Positions 1 to 8,762 of a DNA stretch of 64,000 nt are shown here, in pieces. Under the pieces are notes generated by a model. It ran no database searches. It was not told the origin of the DNA and worked only from the letters and a program-made list of their open reading frames with translations. The DNA lies in NCBI RefSeq assembly GCF_000217995.1, contig NC_015676.1, positions 1,781,708 through 1,845,707 on the forward strand, written 5' to 3'. The DNA comes from Methanosalsum zhilinae DSM 4017 (GTDB lineage Archaea > Halobacteriota > Methanosarcinia > Methanosarcinales > Methanosarcinaceae). The first letter of the stretch is position 1. Each line of letters opens with the position of its first letter. The position numbers and the translations under genes are program-made.

Positions 1-1018
1 CTGCAGAACTTCCCAGGGACCGTATGAATGCAGGATAATTCTCATCACGCCTTCTGATACTCTTCTCGATCTTTGAACAGACCCTGCCTGTATATATGAG
101 GGGGGTCAGGCACAGGGCAACTGCAATGGGCAGTTCAATATCGCCATGGATCAGTACAGCAATTGTCACCAGAATACATCCTGCCAGGGATATAGGAATC
201 GAGCGGTAGAGCTTTACCCTGAAATCAGGGAGAACCTGTCCTGGCTTCTGCCAGATGGGATCCTTTGGAACCTTGCTGCGGGTAAACATTATCATCATAA
301 CATCAGTGCCAATGAAGGTTACAAGTACAATCAGCATAAGGACAACTGCATCCATACCCGTGATAACCGGCATGATAACAGCAAAGGATGCAAGAAAGAT
401 CAGTGACATCACAAGAGATACGAACATCTCCTTGATGATCTCCACAGAGTACATTGCACCATTGTACATTGACTCATACTCATTCATCACCACGTTCTGT
501 TCCGAGAGCAAAAACTCCTTGATATCCTCTCCTGATTTCAGGCCATGGGCAAGTCTGTCAAGAAAATCCTCGAAAATGATTGAAGGTGTACGCTTGGCAA
601 TGAACCTGCAGCCATCTGCAAGGCTCATGTTCCAGATGGTGACCAGTTCATAGATCTTCCTGGTCTCATCTGCAAGATACCCATACTCCTCATTCTCAGA
701 AACTATGCGTACAATATCCACCCTGGGAGTCTCTGCAGTTGCAATCGAACCCATCTGGGTAACATAGTAATGCATCTGGTTATCGATCTCAGAGCCCCTG
801 CCCTGGGCAGAGGAGAGGGGATAATAGACTGCAAAAAGGATACACACCGCAGGAATCAGGGCAGGGATTATGTTTGCAGGACCACTGAACAGGTCAGGCA
901 GTAAAAAGTAGAAAATAAACGCAAACAGAAATCCGAAAATAATGACCGGTACTGCAAAGCGCCTCACGTATGACCCTGGGTCCATATCAATTACATGAAA
1001 CGCTCTTTTATAGTCCAT
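1..1018 (-). CDS. flaJ: Archaellum assembly membrane protein FlaJ (partial, 3' end outside window)
   Basis: The minus strand is open from an ATG at 1018 to the window edge (about 339 codons), so the C-terminus is missing. The product begins MDYKRAFHVIDMDPGSY. It soon enters hydrophobic segments (around residues 25-50 and 60-75), then a long soluble part with the type II/IV secretion F-domain look (a charged helical stretch followed by FEDFLDRLAHGLKSGEDI), then further membrane segments. FlaJ is the polytopic platform protein of the archaellum motor and partners the ATPase FlaI. The start lies 11 bp after the flaI stop, and the gene order flaH-flaI-flaJ is the standard one. The call rests on context plus the TadC/FlaJ-like architecture. 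Confidence 0.85.
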   Translation of the reverse strand, partial: MDYKRAFHVIDMDPGSYVRRFAVPVIIFGFLFAFIFYFLLPDLFSGPANIIPALIPAVCILFAVYYPLSSAQGRGSEIDNQMHYYVTQMGSIATAETPRVDIVRIVSENEEYGYLADETRKIYELVTIWNMSLADGCRFIAKRTPSIIFEDFLDRLAHGLKSGEDIKEFLLSEQNVVMNEYESMYNGAMYSVEIIKEMFVSLVMSLIFLASFAVIMPVITGMDAVVLMLIVLVTFIGTDVMMIMFTRSKVPKDPIWQKPGQVLPDFRVKLYRSIPISLAGCILVTIAVLIHGDIELPIAVALCLTPLIYTGRVCSKIEKSIRRRDENYPAFIRSLGSSA

Positions 1019-1029
1019 TCAAAGACACC

Positions 1030-4000
1030 TCAGACCAGGAACGGAAGACCGTCAACACCGTATTTGTAGAACTTTACAAGAATATCATGTACCTCATGAT
1101 ACTCCTCAATACCCCTGTCCTTCATCTCCTCCAGGATCCTGGCACGCAGGAACAGGTCATCATATATCTTCCTCTTATCCTCATAACCCAGTATTGTAGC
1201 AATCTTATCCTCCAGGATGAAACTGTTATTCAGACCCCTGAACTTGTGAGTATCAGTCTCAGGATCCCACTGGAACACTGCCCTGGTTACCACACCACCA
1301 GCCTCTTCATAGTATCCTTCGATCTCCTCAATTGAAAGACACCTTCTAAGAAACTTGCCCTTACGATAGACTGCCTGGAGAATCATTGCAACGTTTAGAT
1401 TATCCACAAAGGTCACAGGTACATTGATGGGATCACCAGTAAGACGCTGGATCATCTTCTTTACAGCCGATGCATGGAATGTGGCAACAACAGGGTGGCC
1501 TGTATCATAGACATACCCCATCATCTGCCTGCCGCCGATATAATAGCTGCCATCTTCCATTGAAATGTCATAGGTATGGTCAGACTGGCCATGATCCACA
1601 TGGATTATACGTGAGGATTTCTGTTTACTGAACCTGAAATATCTGTGATCGAAACATTCATGGCTTTCACTGATAAGAGTATAGCCGCAAATCCCTGCAA
1701 GCAATGAAAGGTGTGGCAGATAGTTTCTGTGTACCAGGGATCTGTAGATATCATAGGAGAGACCCTGCCCTTTCTTTGACCCTGCACCGGTACCTGCCAG
1801 CTCAAGCACAGCCTGGATCTTATCCCTGCAATACATATAGGGCACAACATGCTCTGCCCATCTCTTCCAGACACCCTGTTTACGGCTGGAAGAAAATTCC
1901 ACCCTGGCAACTATACCCCTGATACTGTCATAGCGGGTTGCCTGCACATTAAAGCCCAGATCCCTGCAGAATCCGGTATAACGGTCCATATAATCTTCGT
2001 AATCACCATGATATCGAAATTCGACACATCTTACTGCAGGGAACAGATCATTTTCAAAACATTTCACCAGACGCAGCTGATCAAGCAGCAGGCGTTCATC
2101 ATCCCTGCTGATATTTAAGGCAAGTTCAATTTCAAATACCTGGTTATTACTGTACCCGATGGTACAGTTACTGTCAAGAATGCCGGCAATGTATGCATGT
2201 ATATTGGATATGTTTTCAACAGGAATACGTTTCCTGACTGCACAGGAATTCTGGCAGTCTTCATTTACCAGAATAAAACCATTCTTTACCAGCCAGTCAA
2301 CAAAAGAGCGGTCAATACGAGATATTCGGGAGGTATGGATACCATCTCTTTGTTCGGTTATAACAGAATCAGCATCATTCGGGATCATACTGAATGCATG
2401 CTGAGCATATCCTGTACCCTCTTCCTCATTTCTGGTTCTGATCTGCCACCTGAAATCCGAAAATCCATTCTTCTTTCGGGCAACGTAGAGACTGTCATCT
2501 CCTGCAAGCCTTCCTATGCAATACCAGATATCCCCAGGAAGGATTCCGGATTCAGGTTCAGACAGTTTCAGCATCTCCTCAAAAACCATTCTGAGCTGAT
2601 CCCTGCCAGGTTTCCAGAAATTGTCTCCTATATGATCAGGCGTGATCTGCATAACATGTCTGAAAAGGGAGTGATACTCTGAATCGTGTCCGAGAATATA
2701 TCCTGCAAGTGATCTGAAAATATCATCTGTCAGCTTATATGGAACCTCAATCGTTCCCCTGGCCCCTTTGCGTACAGCCTGCACAGAACCCGGATGATCT
2801 GCACCAACGGCAATCCTCTGATAGACCTCAAATGGAATTGACCTGTTACGTGCAGAGAAATAATGACTGAATTTTCTTCTATCGGTTTTATAATCCCGCG
2901 TTTTCCTGTACTCTTCAATATTTTTGTCATAGAAATGGTCCTTTAAGATATTCCAGCCGTCCAGGAAATCAAATCCGCAGGCTTCGTCCTGGTGCCAGGA
3001 AATGGATGGTGGCAGGATCGTATCCGGAAGATCAGGCCACTGGACAAGATCCTGTGCAGTTACCTCCTCACCACCCTCCAGCAGGAACCTGTGATTGGGA
3101 GTAACTTCCATGATCTCGCCTGTATCAAAATAGATCTTTATAAGCTGCTGCTCATCCATTTTCAGCACACTGGTGATCCTGGACTCAACAATACTGCCAT
3201 AGGCATCTGAGGTGTAGACCGGAATCTCATGATCCCTCAGGTCAACCTTATATTTTCCATCCTCCCTCTCAGCATTATGGGAATATTTATCGTAGAGCTG
3301 CCTGATATGAACTGGTCCTCTGCCAGGTACTGCAATATACCCGTCACGAATACACTGCATTGCCTGGAACGCCACCGATCCCTCAGCACCCCTGATCTCA
3401 CCTACAATGATATAATTGGGTCTTGATCGCAGTGCAGCTTTTAGGAGGGTGAATGTATCCACCCTTGAATCAGGGGGTCCGTCCTCACGGGTGATGAGCT
3501 GCTGCCAGACAGGCTGGGGCGGCTGAACCTCTGCAGTATCCTCTGCAGAGTATACCTTGGATTTGGGGTTGACAAAGCACAGACATGCATTCAGCATTGT
3601 GGTCTTTCCGCTTGCAGTCTCGCCACTAAAAAAGATACTCATACCATTCTCAAGACACATCCACATATACGCAGCCATTTCACAGCTGATGGACCCCCAG
3701 TTGATCAGCTGAATGATACTGATGGGAACCTCACTGAACTTACGCATGGTGAAACTGCTTCCCCGGCGGCTTACATCAGGACTGTAGATGATATTGATAC
3801 GCGAGCCATCGGGAAGTGCACCATCTGCAATGGGTTTGGAATCACTGACAGGCCTTCCTATCCGTTCACTCATACTTCTAAGCCAGCTATCAAGTCTTGT
3901 ATCATCCCCGAAGGTGAGGTTGGTTTTCATCATATCCAGTACCTTGTGGACAATGAACACGCCATCCACACCGATACTGTGAATATCCTCAAGATATGGG

Positions 4001-4527
4001 TCCCTGATAACAGGCTCTATTGGCCCTGAACCTATGATGTTTCGTTCAATATGATAGAGTAGATGATTGTATTCCATCTGACTTACTGATACCATCTCAT
4101 TCTTCGGGAAGAGCTTTGAAAGTATTCTGGAACCATCCTCCACAGACTCCCCGGTATCTCCAATGGATACTGATTCATTGAACAGTTTAAGTATCAGCTC
4201 CTTCAGATCAGCCTCTGAATTGGGTACAGGCTCCTTGGCTGACTTTTCCAGAATAAGATTCATTATTGTATCATATTTCTTCTGCTCAGTTGCAGAAAGC
4301 TGGGGTTCAATGGCCCTGTACTCCACCTCACCCATCTCAGGAGTACCGTACAGATGAATAAAAACAGGATCCCCCACCGGCAAAAGTAAATTTACATCCT
4401 CTTTATCTATTTCCTTGGGAATACTTACAACAAATTCAGGCAATTTTCCTGTACTGCGGTTAAACTCGGCCACATATTTTTTCAGATGGGGGTTTCTTTG
4501 CATTGCTTTCTGAAATTCCGGATCCAT
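1030..4527 (-). CDS. flaI: Archaellum motor ATPase FlaI interrupted by an intein
   Basis: Encodes 1165 residues, about twice the usual FlaI length. Residues 1-391 and 1009-1165 together make a 548-residue FlaI, a secretion ATPase that powers archaellum assembly and rotation at the membrane with FlaH and FlaJ. Visible motifs are Walker A GETASGKT (302-309), an Asp box around SAEDTAEVQ (327-335), a Walker B region IIVGEIRGAEGS (373-384) and the His box TGHPVVATFHA. The intein sits exactly between FQAMQ and TGHPVV, inside the catalytic core, so an unspliced protein should be inactive. The ATG at 4527 is preceded by AAAAAAGGTG and follows the flaH stop by 15 bp. The downstream gene is flaJ. Confidence 0.95.
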   Translation of the reverse strand: MDPEFQKAMQRNPHLKKYVAEFNRSTGKLPEFVVSIPKEIDKEDVNLLLPVGDPVFIHLYGTPEMGEVEYRAIEPQLSATEQKKYDTIMNLILEKSAKEPVPNSEADLKELILKLFNESVSIGDTGESVEDGSRILSKLFPKNEMVSVSQMEYNHLLYHIERNIIGSGPIEPVIRDPYLEDIHSIGVDGVFIVHKVLDMMKTNLTFGDDTRLDSWLRSMSERIGRPVSDSKPIADGALPDGSRINIIYSPDVSRRGSSFTMRKFSEVPISIIQLINWGSISCEMAAYMWMCLENGMSIFFSGETASGKTTMLNACLCFVNPKSKVYSAEDTAEVQPPQPVWQQLITREDGPPDSRVDTFTLLKAALRSRPNYIIVGEIRGAEGSVAFQAMQCIRDGYIAVPGRGPVHIRQLYDKYSHNAEREDGKYKVDLRDHEIPVYTSDAYGSIVESRITSVLKMDEQQLIKIYFDTGEIMEVTPNHRFLLEGGEEVTAQDLVQWPDLPDTILPPSISWHQDEACGFDFLDGWNILKDHFYDKNIEEYRKTRDYKTDRRKFSHYFSARNRSIPFEVYQRIAVGADHPGSVQAVRKGARGTIEVPYKLTDDIFRSLAGYILGHDSEYHSLFRHVMQITPDHIGDNFWKPGRDQLRMVFEEMLKLSEPESGILPGDIWYCIGRLAGDDSLYVARKKNGFSDFRWQIRTRNEEEGTGYAQHAFSMIPNDADSVITEQRDGIHTSRISRIDRSFVDWLVKNGFILVNEDCQNSCAVRKRIPVENISNIHAYIAGILDSNCTIGYSNNQVFEIELALNISRDDERLLLDQLRLVKCFENDLFPAVRCVEFRYHGDYEDYMDRYTGFCRDLGFNVQATRYDSIRGIVARVEFSSSRKQGVWKRWAEHVVPYMYCRDKIQAVLELAGTGAGSKKGQGLSYDIYRSLVHRNYLPHLSLLAGICGYTLISESHECFDHRYFRFSKQKSSRIIHVDHGQSDHTYDISMEDGSYYIGGRQMMGYVYDTGHPVVATFHASAVKKMIQRLTGDPINVPVTFVDNLNVAMILQAVYRKGKFLRRCLSIEEIEGYYEEAGGVVTRAVFQWDPETDTHKFRGLNNSFILEDKIATILGYEDKRKIYDDLFLRARILEEMKDRGIEEYHEVHDILVKFYKYGVDGLPFLV
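1504..3354 (-). other. Intein (617 aa, LAGLIDADG-type) within FlaI
   Basis: In-frame insertion, residues 392-1008 of the FlaI precursor. It begins with Cys392 (codon TGT at 3354-3352) in a block A-like context, CIRDGYIAVPGRGPVHI. Block B is visible as EVTPNHRF with Thr476 and His479. LAGLIDADG-like helices are SLAGYILGHDSE (606-617) and AYIAGILDSNCTIG (778-791), so a homing endonuclease domain, perhaps degenerate, is present. Block F is YDISMEDGSYYIGG (986-999). The C-terminus is GYVYD followed by extein Thr1009, so the usual His-Asn pair is Tyr-Asp (codons TAT GAT). Each differs from CAT AAT by one transition. Splicing competence is therefore uncertain. Confidence 0.9.
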
Positions 4528-4542
4528 TCAGAACACCTTTTT

Positions 4543-5238
4543 TTATCCTACAGCTGCAATTTCCACCACAAGCCCGACCTTGGGTTCAATACGAAATCCG
4601 ATCATCTGTCCTACAGGTCCCTTGGCCCCGGTGAACTTGTTTACCACAACTGTACGCTTGACCTCATTTGACATGGGCCGTACCTTGAGAGTACAGTAGA
4701 TATCACATGATGACCTGAACATGGACGTAACATCCTCACTCAGCTGGCTTGGTTCAATGGTGAGTATGATCACCTTGCCAATACCATTGAGTTTCTTGAA
4801 AAATGAGATAAGGTCAAGACTTTTCTCGGTATTTACACTGTACTTGATAAGGGAGGAGATGGTATCAATGATAATAACATCGTTCTCAAACAGTTCCTGG
4901 GCACTCATCAGCCTTTCAATAAAATCTATCCTTGACTTGGCTGCCCTTACAAGAGGGATCACAGGAATATAGAGCAGACTGCCGTTTAGCAGATGTGTGG
5001 CAATGGCATAATCAATGGAATACATCTGGTTGATAAAGCCCTTGGTGGTCTGCTGGGTGGAAATATATGTAACCTTGCTGTTATTCTGCAAAAGTCCGTA
5101 GGTCAGTCTCTGGGATATGGTACTCTTCCCGGCACCACTGCCGCCTTCGATCACGACCATGGAGCCTGGCGGAAATCCTCCGCCAAGTTTTCTGTTGAAC
5201 TCATCCCTCTGGATCTCAAACGAACATATCCTTGACAA
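4543..5238 (-). CDS. flaH: Archaellum ATP-binding protein FlaH (KaiC/RecA-like)
   Basis: 231 residues, the usual FlaH size. A single RecA/KaiC-like domain has Walker A GGSGAGKST (about residues 32-40) and a hydrophobic Walker B strand NDVIIIDTISS (about 118-128). FlaH is thought to form a ring under the archaellum motor and to bind ATP without much hydrolysis, regulating FlaI. The only start that fits is TTG at 5238. An in-frame stop lies three codons upstream, and a good Shine-Dalgarno GAGGT overlaps the flaG stop 8 bases before the TTG. The gene sits between flaG and flaI. Confidence 0.93.
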   Translation of the reverse strand: MSRICSFEIQRDEFNRKLGGGFPPGSMVVIEGGSGAGKSTISQRLTYGLLQNNSKVTYISTQQTTKGFINQMYSIDYAIATHLLNGSLLYIPVIPLVRAAKSRIDFIERLMSAQELFENDVIIIDTISSLIKYSVNTEKSLDLISFFKKLNGIGKVIILTIEPSQLSEDVTSMFRSSCDIYCTLKVRPMSNEVKRTVVVNKFTGAKGPVGQMIGFRIEPKVGLVVEIAAVG

Positions 5239-5249
5239 ACTTACTTACC

Positions 5250-5819
5250 TCAACTGTTTTTGATCTTGAAATTCATTACATCCGATTTACCGTTCTCAGA
5301 TGATATGCGTATCCTGTGATCCCGGTCCGGTTCAAGTTCTTCATCCATAATTACTGTCACTGCCAGTACATCACCCGGTATCCAGGTACCTGTATCAGAA
5401 TCCCTGCCTGTAACCTCAAACTCCAGGTATTCAGGGTAGACCAGGGCACCGTTTAGTATCACAGTCACATATTCAGCAACCAGTGAAGATTTACCTGTGT
5501 TCTTCACGTAGAATGTATACCTGTGCTCATCATTATCAATTTTATACAGAATACGTTCAGGATCACTCACAATGGTGATATCTGTCCTCAGCTGTTCTGC
5601 CAGTGTCTGGCTTCCTGCTGATGTGGCACCTGTAATATTCTGAACATTGACCGATACCACAGCCACAACACCCATGGCAATGATCACTGCAGCTATGAAA
5701 AAGATCAGATGTGTCATGGCAGTTTCAGCCGATTCATCCCTGTGTATCCTGTTTGAAGGAATTGAAGCCGTTTTCATTCTAACATCTTCATATAAAAGAT
5801 TAGATATAAATTGTTTCAT
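5250..5819 (-). CDS. flaG: Archaellar protein FlaG
   Basis: 189 residues from ATG 5819; a shorter start at 5777 (MKTASIPSNR) is equally possible. One transmembrane helix (about residues 36-58, LIFFIAAVIIAMGVVAVVSV) is followed by an extracytoplasmic beta-rich domain with the pattern YTFYVKNTGKSSLVAEYVTV seen in archaeal flagellin-accessory proteins. FlaG and FlaF are stator-like subunits that bind the S-layer side of the motor. The gene lies between flaF and flaH with an 18-bp gap to the former. The call depends on topology, fold and gene order rather than on a catalytic motif. Confidence 0.85.
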   Translation of the reverse strand: MKQFISNLLYEDVRMKTASIPSNRIHRDESAETAMTHLIFFIAAVIIAMGVVAVVSVNVQNITGATSAGSQTLAEQLRTDITIVSDPERILYKIDNDEHRYTFYVKNTGKSSLVAEYVTVILNGALVYPEYLEFEVTGRDSDTGTWIPGDVLAVTVIMDEELEPDRDHRIRISSENGKSDVMNFKIKNS

Positions 5820-5837
5820 TCAGTTATCCGGACCAGA

Positions 5838-6257
5838 TCATATAGACATATAAACATAATAATCCGCAACTCCGTTCTCAGTTACCACCTTGATCCTGTG
5901 TTCATTTTCCACAGGAAGAGCAACACTTATCTCATAATCCTCCAGAGGTGTCCATGTATAGGGAGGATCATAGCTGTACTCCCTTAGAGCACCATCCACA
6001 AGTACGCTCAGGCAGCTGGCATCTATTGTCCGGCTTCCGGTATTGGTCATTGATATTATCAGTGACGTGTTGTCAGGATTATCAACTCCTGTGATCTCAA
6101 GGTCTGTGTGAAGGCGTGCAAACTCCATTTTAAACCGTTCCTCAGACGCATCATCCACATCAGAATCTGCCATGCTGATGGTAGAGTAGGCAGATGTTCC
6201 CAGTATCAGGGCCGCTACAAAGAAAATGGCAACTACAACAGATGTATCAAATCCCAT
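5838..6257 (-). CDS. flaF: Archaellar protein FlaF
   Basis: 139 residues. An N-terminal transmembrane helix (about residues 6-27, SVVVAIFFVAALILGTSAYS) is followed by a beta-sandwich domain containing TSLIISMTNTGSRTIDASCL. This matches FlaF, which with FlaG forms a pseudoperiplasmic stator anchoring the archaellum to the cell envelope. It overlaps the 3' end of flaD/E by 11 bp, consistent with translational coupling. The similar domain in the next gene (flaG) fits the known relationship between the two. Confidence 0.86.
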   Translation of the reverse strand: MGFDTSVVVAIFFVAALILGTSAYSTISMADSDVDDASEERFKMEFARLHTDLEITGVDNPDNTSLIISMTNTGSRTIDASCLSVLVDGALREYSYDPPYTWTPLEDYEISVALPVENEHRIKVVTENGVADYYVYMSI

Positions 6258-7488
6258 ATAATTCCTCTAATCCGTGTTTTACCCTGGCCATCTCACGGTC
6301 AAGGGTACCCAGCATATTCTTATCGATCTTTCTGCCACACAGGCGTTCAATGAACAGAAGTGATTTGGTATGATCCTCTGGAAGCAGGCGCCAGGTAGAT
6401 TTTTCAACGTAATAGTCAATACCCCTGGCATACGTCATGATCTCTGAGCGCACTTCTTCACTGATCCACCCGATATCAACGTAATAATCAAGGGCATCCA
6501 TCAGGTTATTTCTTCCAACTCTCTCCATCAAAAACTCGATCCAGTTTAGAAGAATCACCACACTGGCAGTATCAGGACCCACAGATTCAAGCCTCACCGC
6601 CGGATTTATCACACTGATAGCTTCAGTCCGGAACGCAGCAGGCTCCTCCTGGCAGAGCGGTGCAGAAGAAACGGGCTCAGGAATATCACCAGGGTCAGGG
6701 GCTGTGCTTTCAAGCCGGTCTATCCTTTCCATGATACTGGAAGTGGATTCTGCAAGATCCAGAATATTATCCTCTATCTCCTGACAGCGCCTGTTGAATA
6801 CCTTCGTACTTTCAGACAGCTGTTCAAGACTTTCATGGATCATGGACATTGCATCTGAAAAGGCATCAAATTTCGACTCGATCTCACCTATCCTCTCCTC
6901 AGTCTCCTGCGCCATACCCATATTCTCAAGACCATTCCTCAGGGAATTGACATCATTCCTGAGCATGACAGCTGCATCACCTATCTCATTGATCCTTTTC
7001 TCAGCCCTGTCAAACCTCTCAATGGTATCCCTTCCACTGCCACTCTCACCTACAAAGGGATTTACCTGATTGGAAACGATCTCATACAGTGAAAGAAGTT
7101 CAATAACACTCTGGTCAATCTTCTGCACAGTATCCTTAATATCCTTATTCTCCCTCTCCATCATATTAAAGCTCATCTCAAACTTGGAGAGCTTCTTCTC
7201 AAGTGAATTGATACGCTCTCTGTTCTCTTCAGCCGTTTTACCACCTGAAGCAGCAGGAGTAGTCTGGGAGTCTCCAGAAGGACCATTCAGGGACATCTGA
7301 TCCAGGTCTGGCAGTGAATCAGGACCCGGGAATCCAGAACCTCCGGAAATATCAGGAGCTGTATCAAAACCCGGCGGACCGGAGAGGGAATCATCCGGAC
7401 CAAAGGGTGAGTTACTGCTACCGGATGATCCTTCTTTTCCGGCAAACCTGATTTTGAGTCTTTTTAGTTTCTTTTTCAGATTAACCAT
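6247..7488 (-). CDS. flaD: Archaellum motor-scaffold protein, FlaC/FlaD/E fusion type
   Basis: About 413 residues from the ATG at 7488 (MVNLKKKLKRLKIRF). The ORF can be extended upstream to 7584, but that leader looks non-coding and contains TTTAAGAA and TTAAAAAC promoter-like stretches. The N-terminus is basic, then comes a Gly/Ser/Pro-rich linker (about residues 20-80), a long coiled coil (about 85-270, FlaC-like) and a C-terminal FlaD/E domain (about 300-413, with VVILLNWIEFLMERVGRNN and WRLLPEDHTKSLLFIERL). These soluble proteins form the cytoplasmic ring around FlaI/FlaH and link to chemotaxis adaptors in archaea without separate FlaC and FlaE. It is the first visible gene of the operon. 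Confidence 0.85.
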   Translation of the reverse strand: MVNLKKKLKRLKIRFAGKEGSSGSSNSPFGPDDSLSGPPGFDTAPDISGGSGFPGPDSLPDLDQMSLNGPSGDSQTTPAASGGKTAEENRERINSLEKKLSKFEMSFNMMERENKDIKDTVQKIDQSVIELLSLYEIVSNQVNPFVGESGSGRDTIERFDRAEKRINEIGDAAVMLRNDVNSLRNGLENMGMAQETEERIGEIESKFDAFSDAMSMIHESLEQLSESTKVFNRRCQEIEDNILDLAESTSSIMERIDRLESTAPDPGDIPEPVSSAPLCQEEPAAFRTEAISVINPAVRLESVGPDTASVVILLNWIEFLMERVGRNNLMDALDYYVDIGWISEEVRSEIMTYARGIDYYVEKSTWRLLPEDHTKSLLFIERLCGRKIDKNMLGTLDREMARVKHGLEELYGI

Positions 7489-7715
7489 GGTTGTGCTGGG
7501 AATAATTAATACTGTTTTTAAGAATGCGATACGTGCAGTTTCGGTACAGATGCTGTGGGGATACCGGACTTGCCTGCAGGTCATGTAGCCTTTTGTTCAG
7601 AAAGATACATTCGCGGTCATTTATATAGTGGTACATTCTGAAACTATTTATATATTATTATATATTACATTCCCAAAACGTCCTGCACCAGGATCGTTGA
7701 GGGATAAGCAGTACC
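7489..7715. promoter_or_regulatory. Divergent promoter region between flaD/E and a methyltransferase-like gene
   Basis: A 227-bp non-coding stretch, rich in AT-only runs near 7620-7672. On the plus strand ACTATTTATATATTA (about 7644-7658) is a TATA box candidate, with a weak purine-rich GGATAAG shortly before the ATG at 7716. On the minus strand CTTAAAAAC about 30 bp upstream of 7488 is a candidate element for the archaellum operon, which would then have a very short leader. No flagellin gene is present here. Confidence 0.45.
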
Positions 7716-8747
7716 ATGGCACGAAAAAAGAAGTTTGAAAGGAATATGCACTCAGTCAGGGACGGTATCAGGTTCGCCACCCCGGCTGAGGTGGCACAGT
7801 ACAGGGCAGAAAGGCTTGCATGTGATACCCTTGCAGAGATCGGGTGTGGCATAGGCGGTCAGACAATCCATTTTTCCAGGACATGCAGAAAGGTCTATGC
7901 AGTGGAAATTGATGCTGATAAATTAAAGAGTGCAAAGAAGAACTGTCAGGAACATGGTATAACAAATGTTGAGTTCATTCAGGGTGATGCACTCTCCAGA
8001 GACGTGATTGACCGGATCCCGCAAATTGATATCCTGTTCTCTGACCCCAGACGGCCTGCACAGGAGAATATGAGAACTGTGACCAGCCTGGAGCCCGGGT
8101 TACCGGACCTCATGCAGGCATATTCATCCAAAACCTGTAACTTTGCATTTGAAGCACCGCCAAAACTTACACCTGAGAGAATACGGTTTGATCTTGAAAA
8201 GGAATATCTCTCCCTTAACGGACAGCTGAACAGGCTGACACTGTACTCAGGCAGTATCAGAAAAGCAGACAGATGTGCAGTTACACTGCCTGGAGGACAC
8301 AGGATATGCAGTACAGGCCTGAAGGATCAGGATAACATACCCTCCCTGGAAGAGATCAGCAATCCTCTCTCATATGCTTTTGAACCCGATCCTGCAGTGG
8401 TCCAGGCAGGCCTTTTAGGAGAACTTGCCTGCAGAATTGCAAAAGACGCCACAGTGCCGGGACTGTACCGTATCGACAGCAAAAGGATTCTTCTGACTTC
8501 AGATCATCCTGCAGAAGATCCTATGCTCAAGAACAGATACATTGTCCACTCAGTATCAGAATTTGATCCTGAAAAACTCAATACCTACCTGAAAAGTAAA
8601 GGTGCAGGAAGAGTAGTGCTGCGTGCAGGTGTTGATCCAAAACAGTACTGGGATATCCGCAACCGTCTTGAGAAGGGTCTGGAAGGGGACAGGATCATTC
8701 ACCTGTATGTAAAAAGGGGTCAGGCTGTTATATGCGAGAAACTGTGA
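7716..8747 (+). CDS. Class I SAM-dependent methyltransferase-like protein with THUMP-like C-terminus
   Basis: 343 residues. Residues about 35-130 are a Rossmann methyltransferase domain: motif I is LAEIGCGIGGQTIHFS, an acidic residue follows in VYAVEIDADKL, and FIQGDALS and the motif IV-like DILFSDPRRP follow. The C-terminal third resembles the THUMP-like domain found after such methyltransferase domains in archaea and some bacteria. The family is often labelled tRNA or rRNA methyltransferase, but its substrate is not established from the sequence, so I leave it unnamed. It is monocistronic and divergent from the archaellum operon. It converges on the response regulator at 8763, 15 bp away. 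Confidence 0.75.
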   Translation: MARKKKFERNMHSVRDGIRFATPAEVAQYRAERLACDTLAEIGCGIGGQTIHFSRTCRKVYAVEIDADKLKSAKKNCQEHGITNVEFIQGDALSRDVIDRIPQIDILFSDPRRPAQENMRTVTSLEPGLPDLMQAYSSKTCNFAFEAPPKLTPERIRFDLEKEYLSLNGQLNRLTLYSGSIRKADRCAVTLPGGHRICSTGLKDQDNIPSLEEISNPLSYAFEPDPAVVQAGLLGELACRIAKDATVPGLYRIDSKRILLTSDHPAEDPMLKNRYIVHSVSEFDPEKLNTYLKSKGAGRVVLRAGVDPKQYWDIRNRLEKGLEGDRIIHLYVKRGQAVICEKL

Positions 8748-8762
8748 TCCAGGAAATTACCA

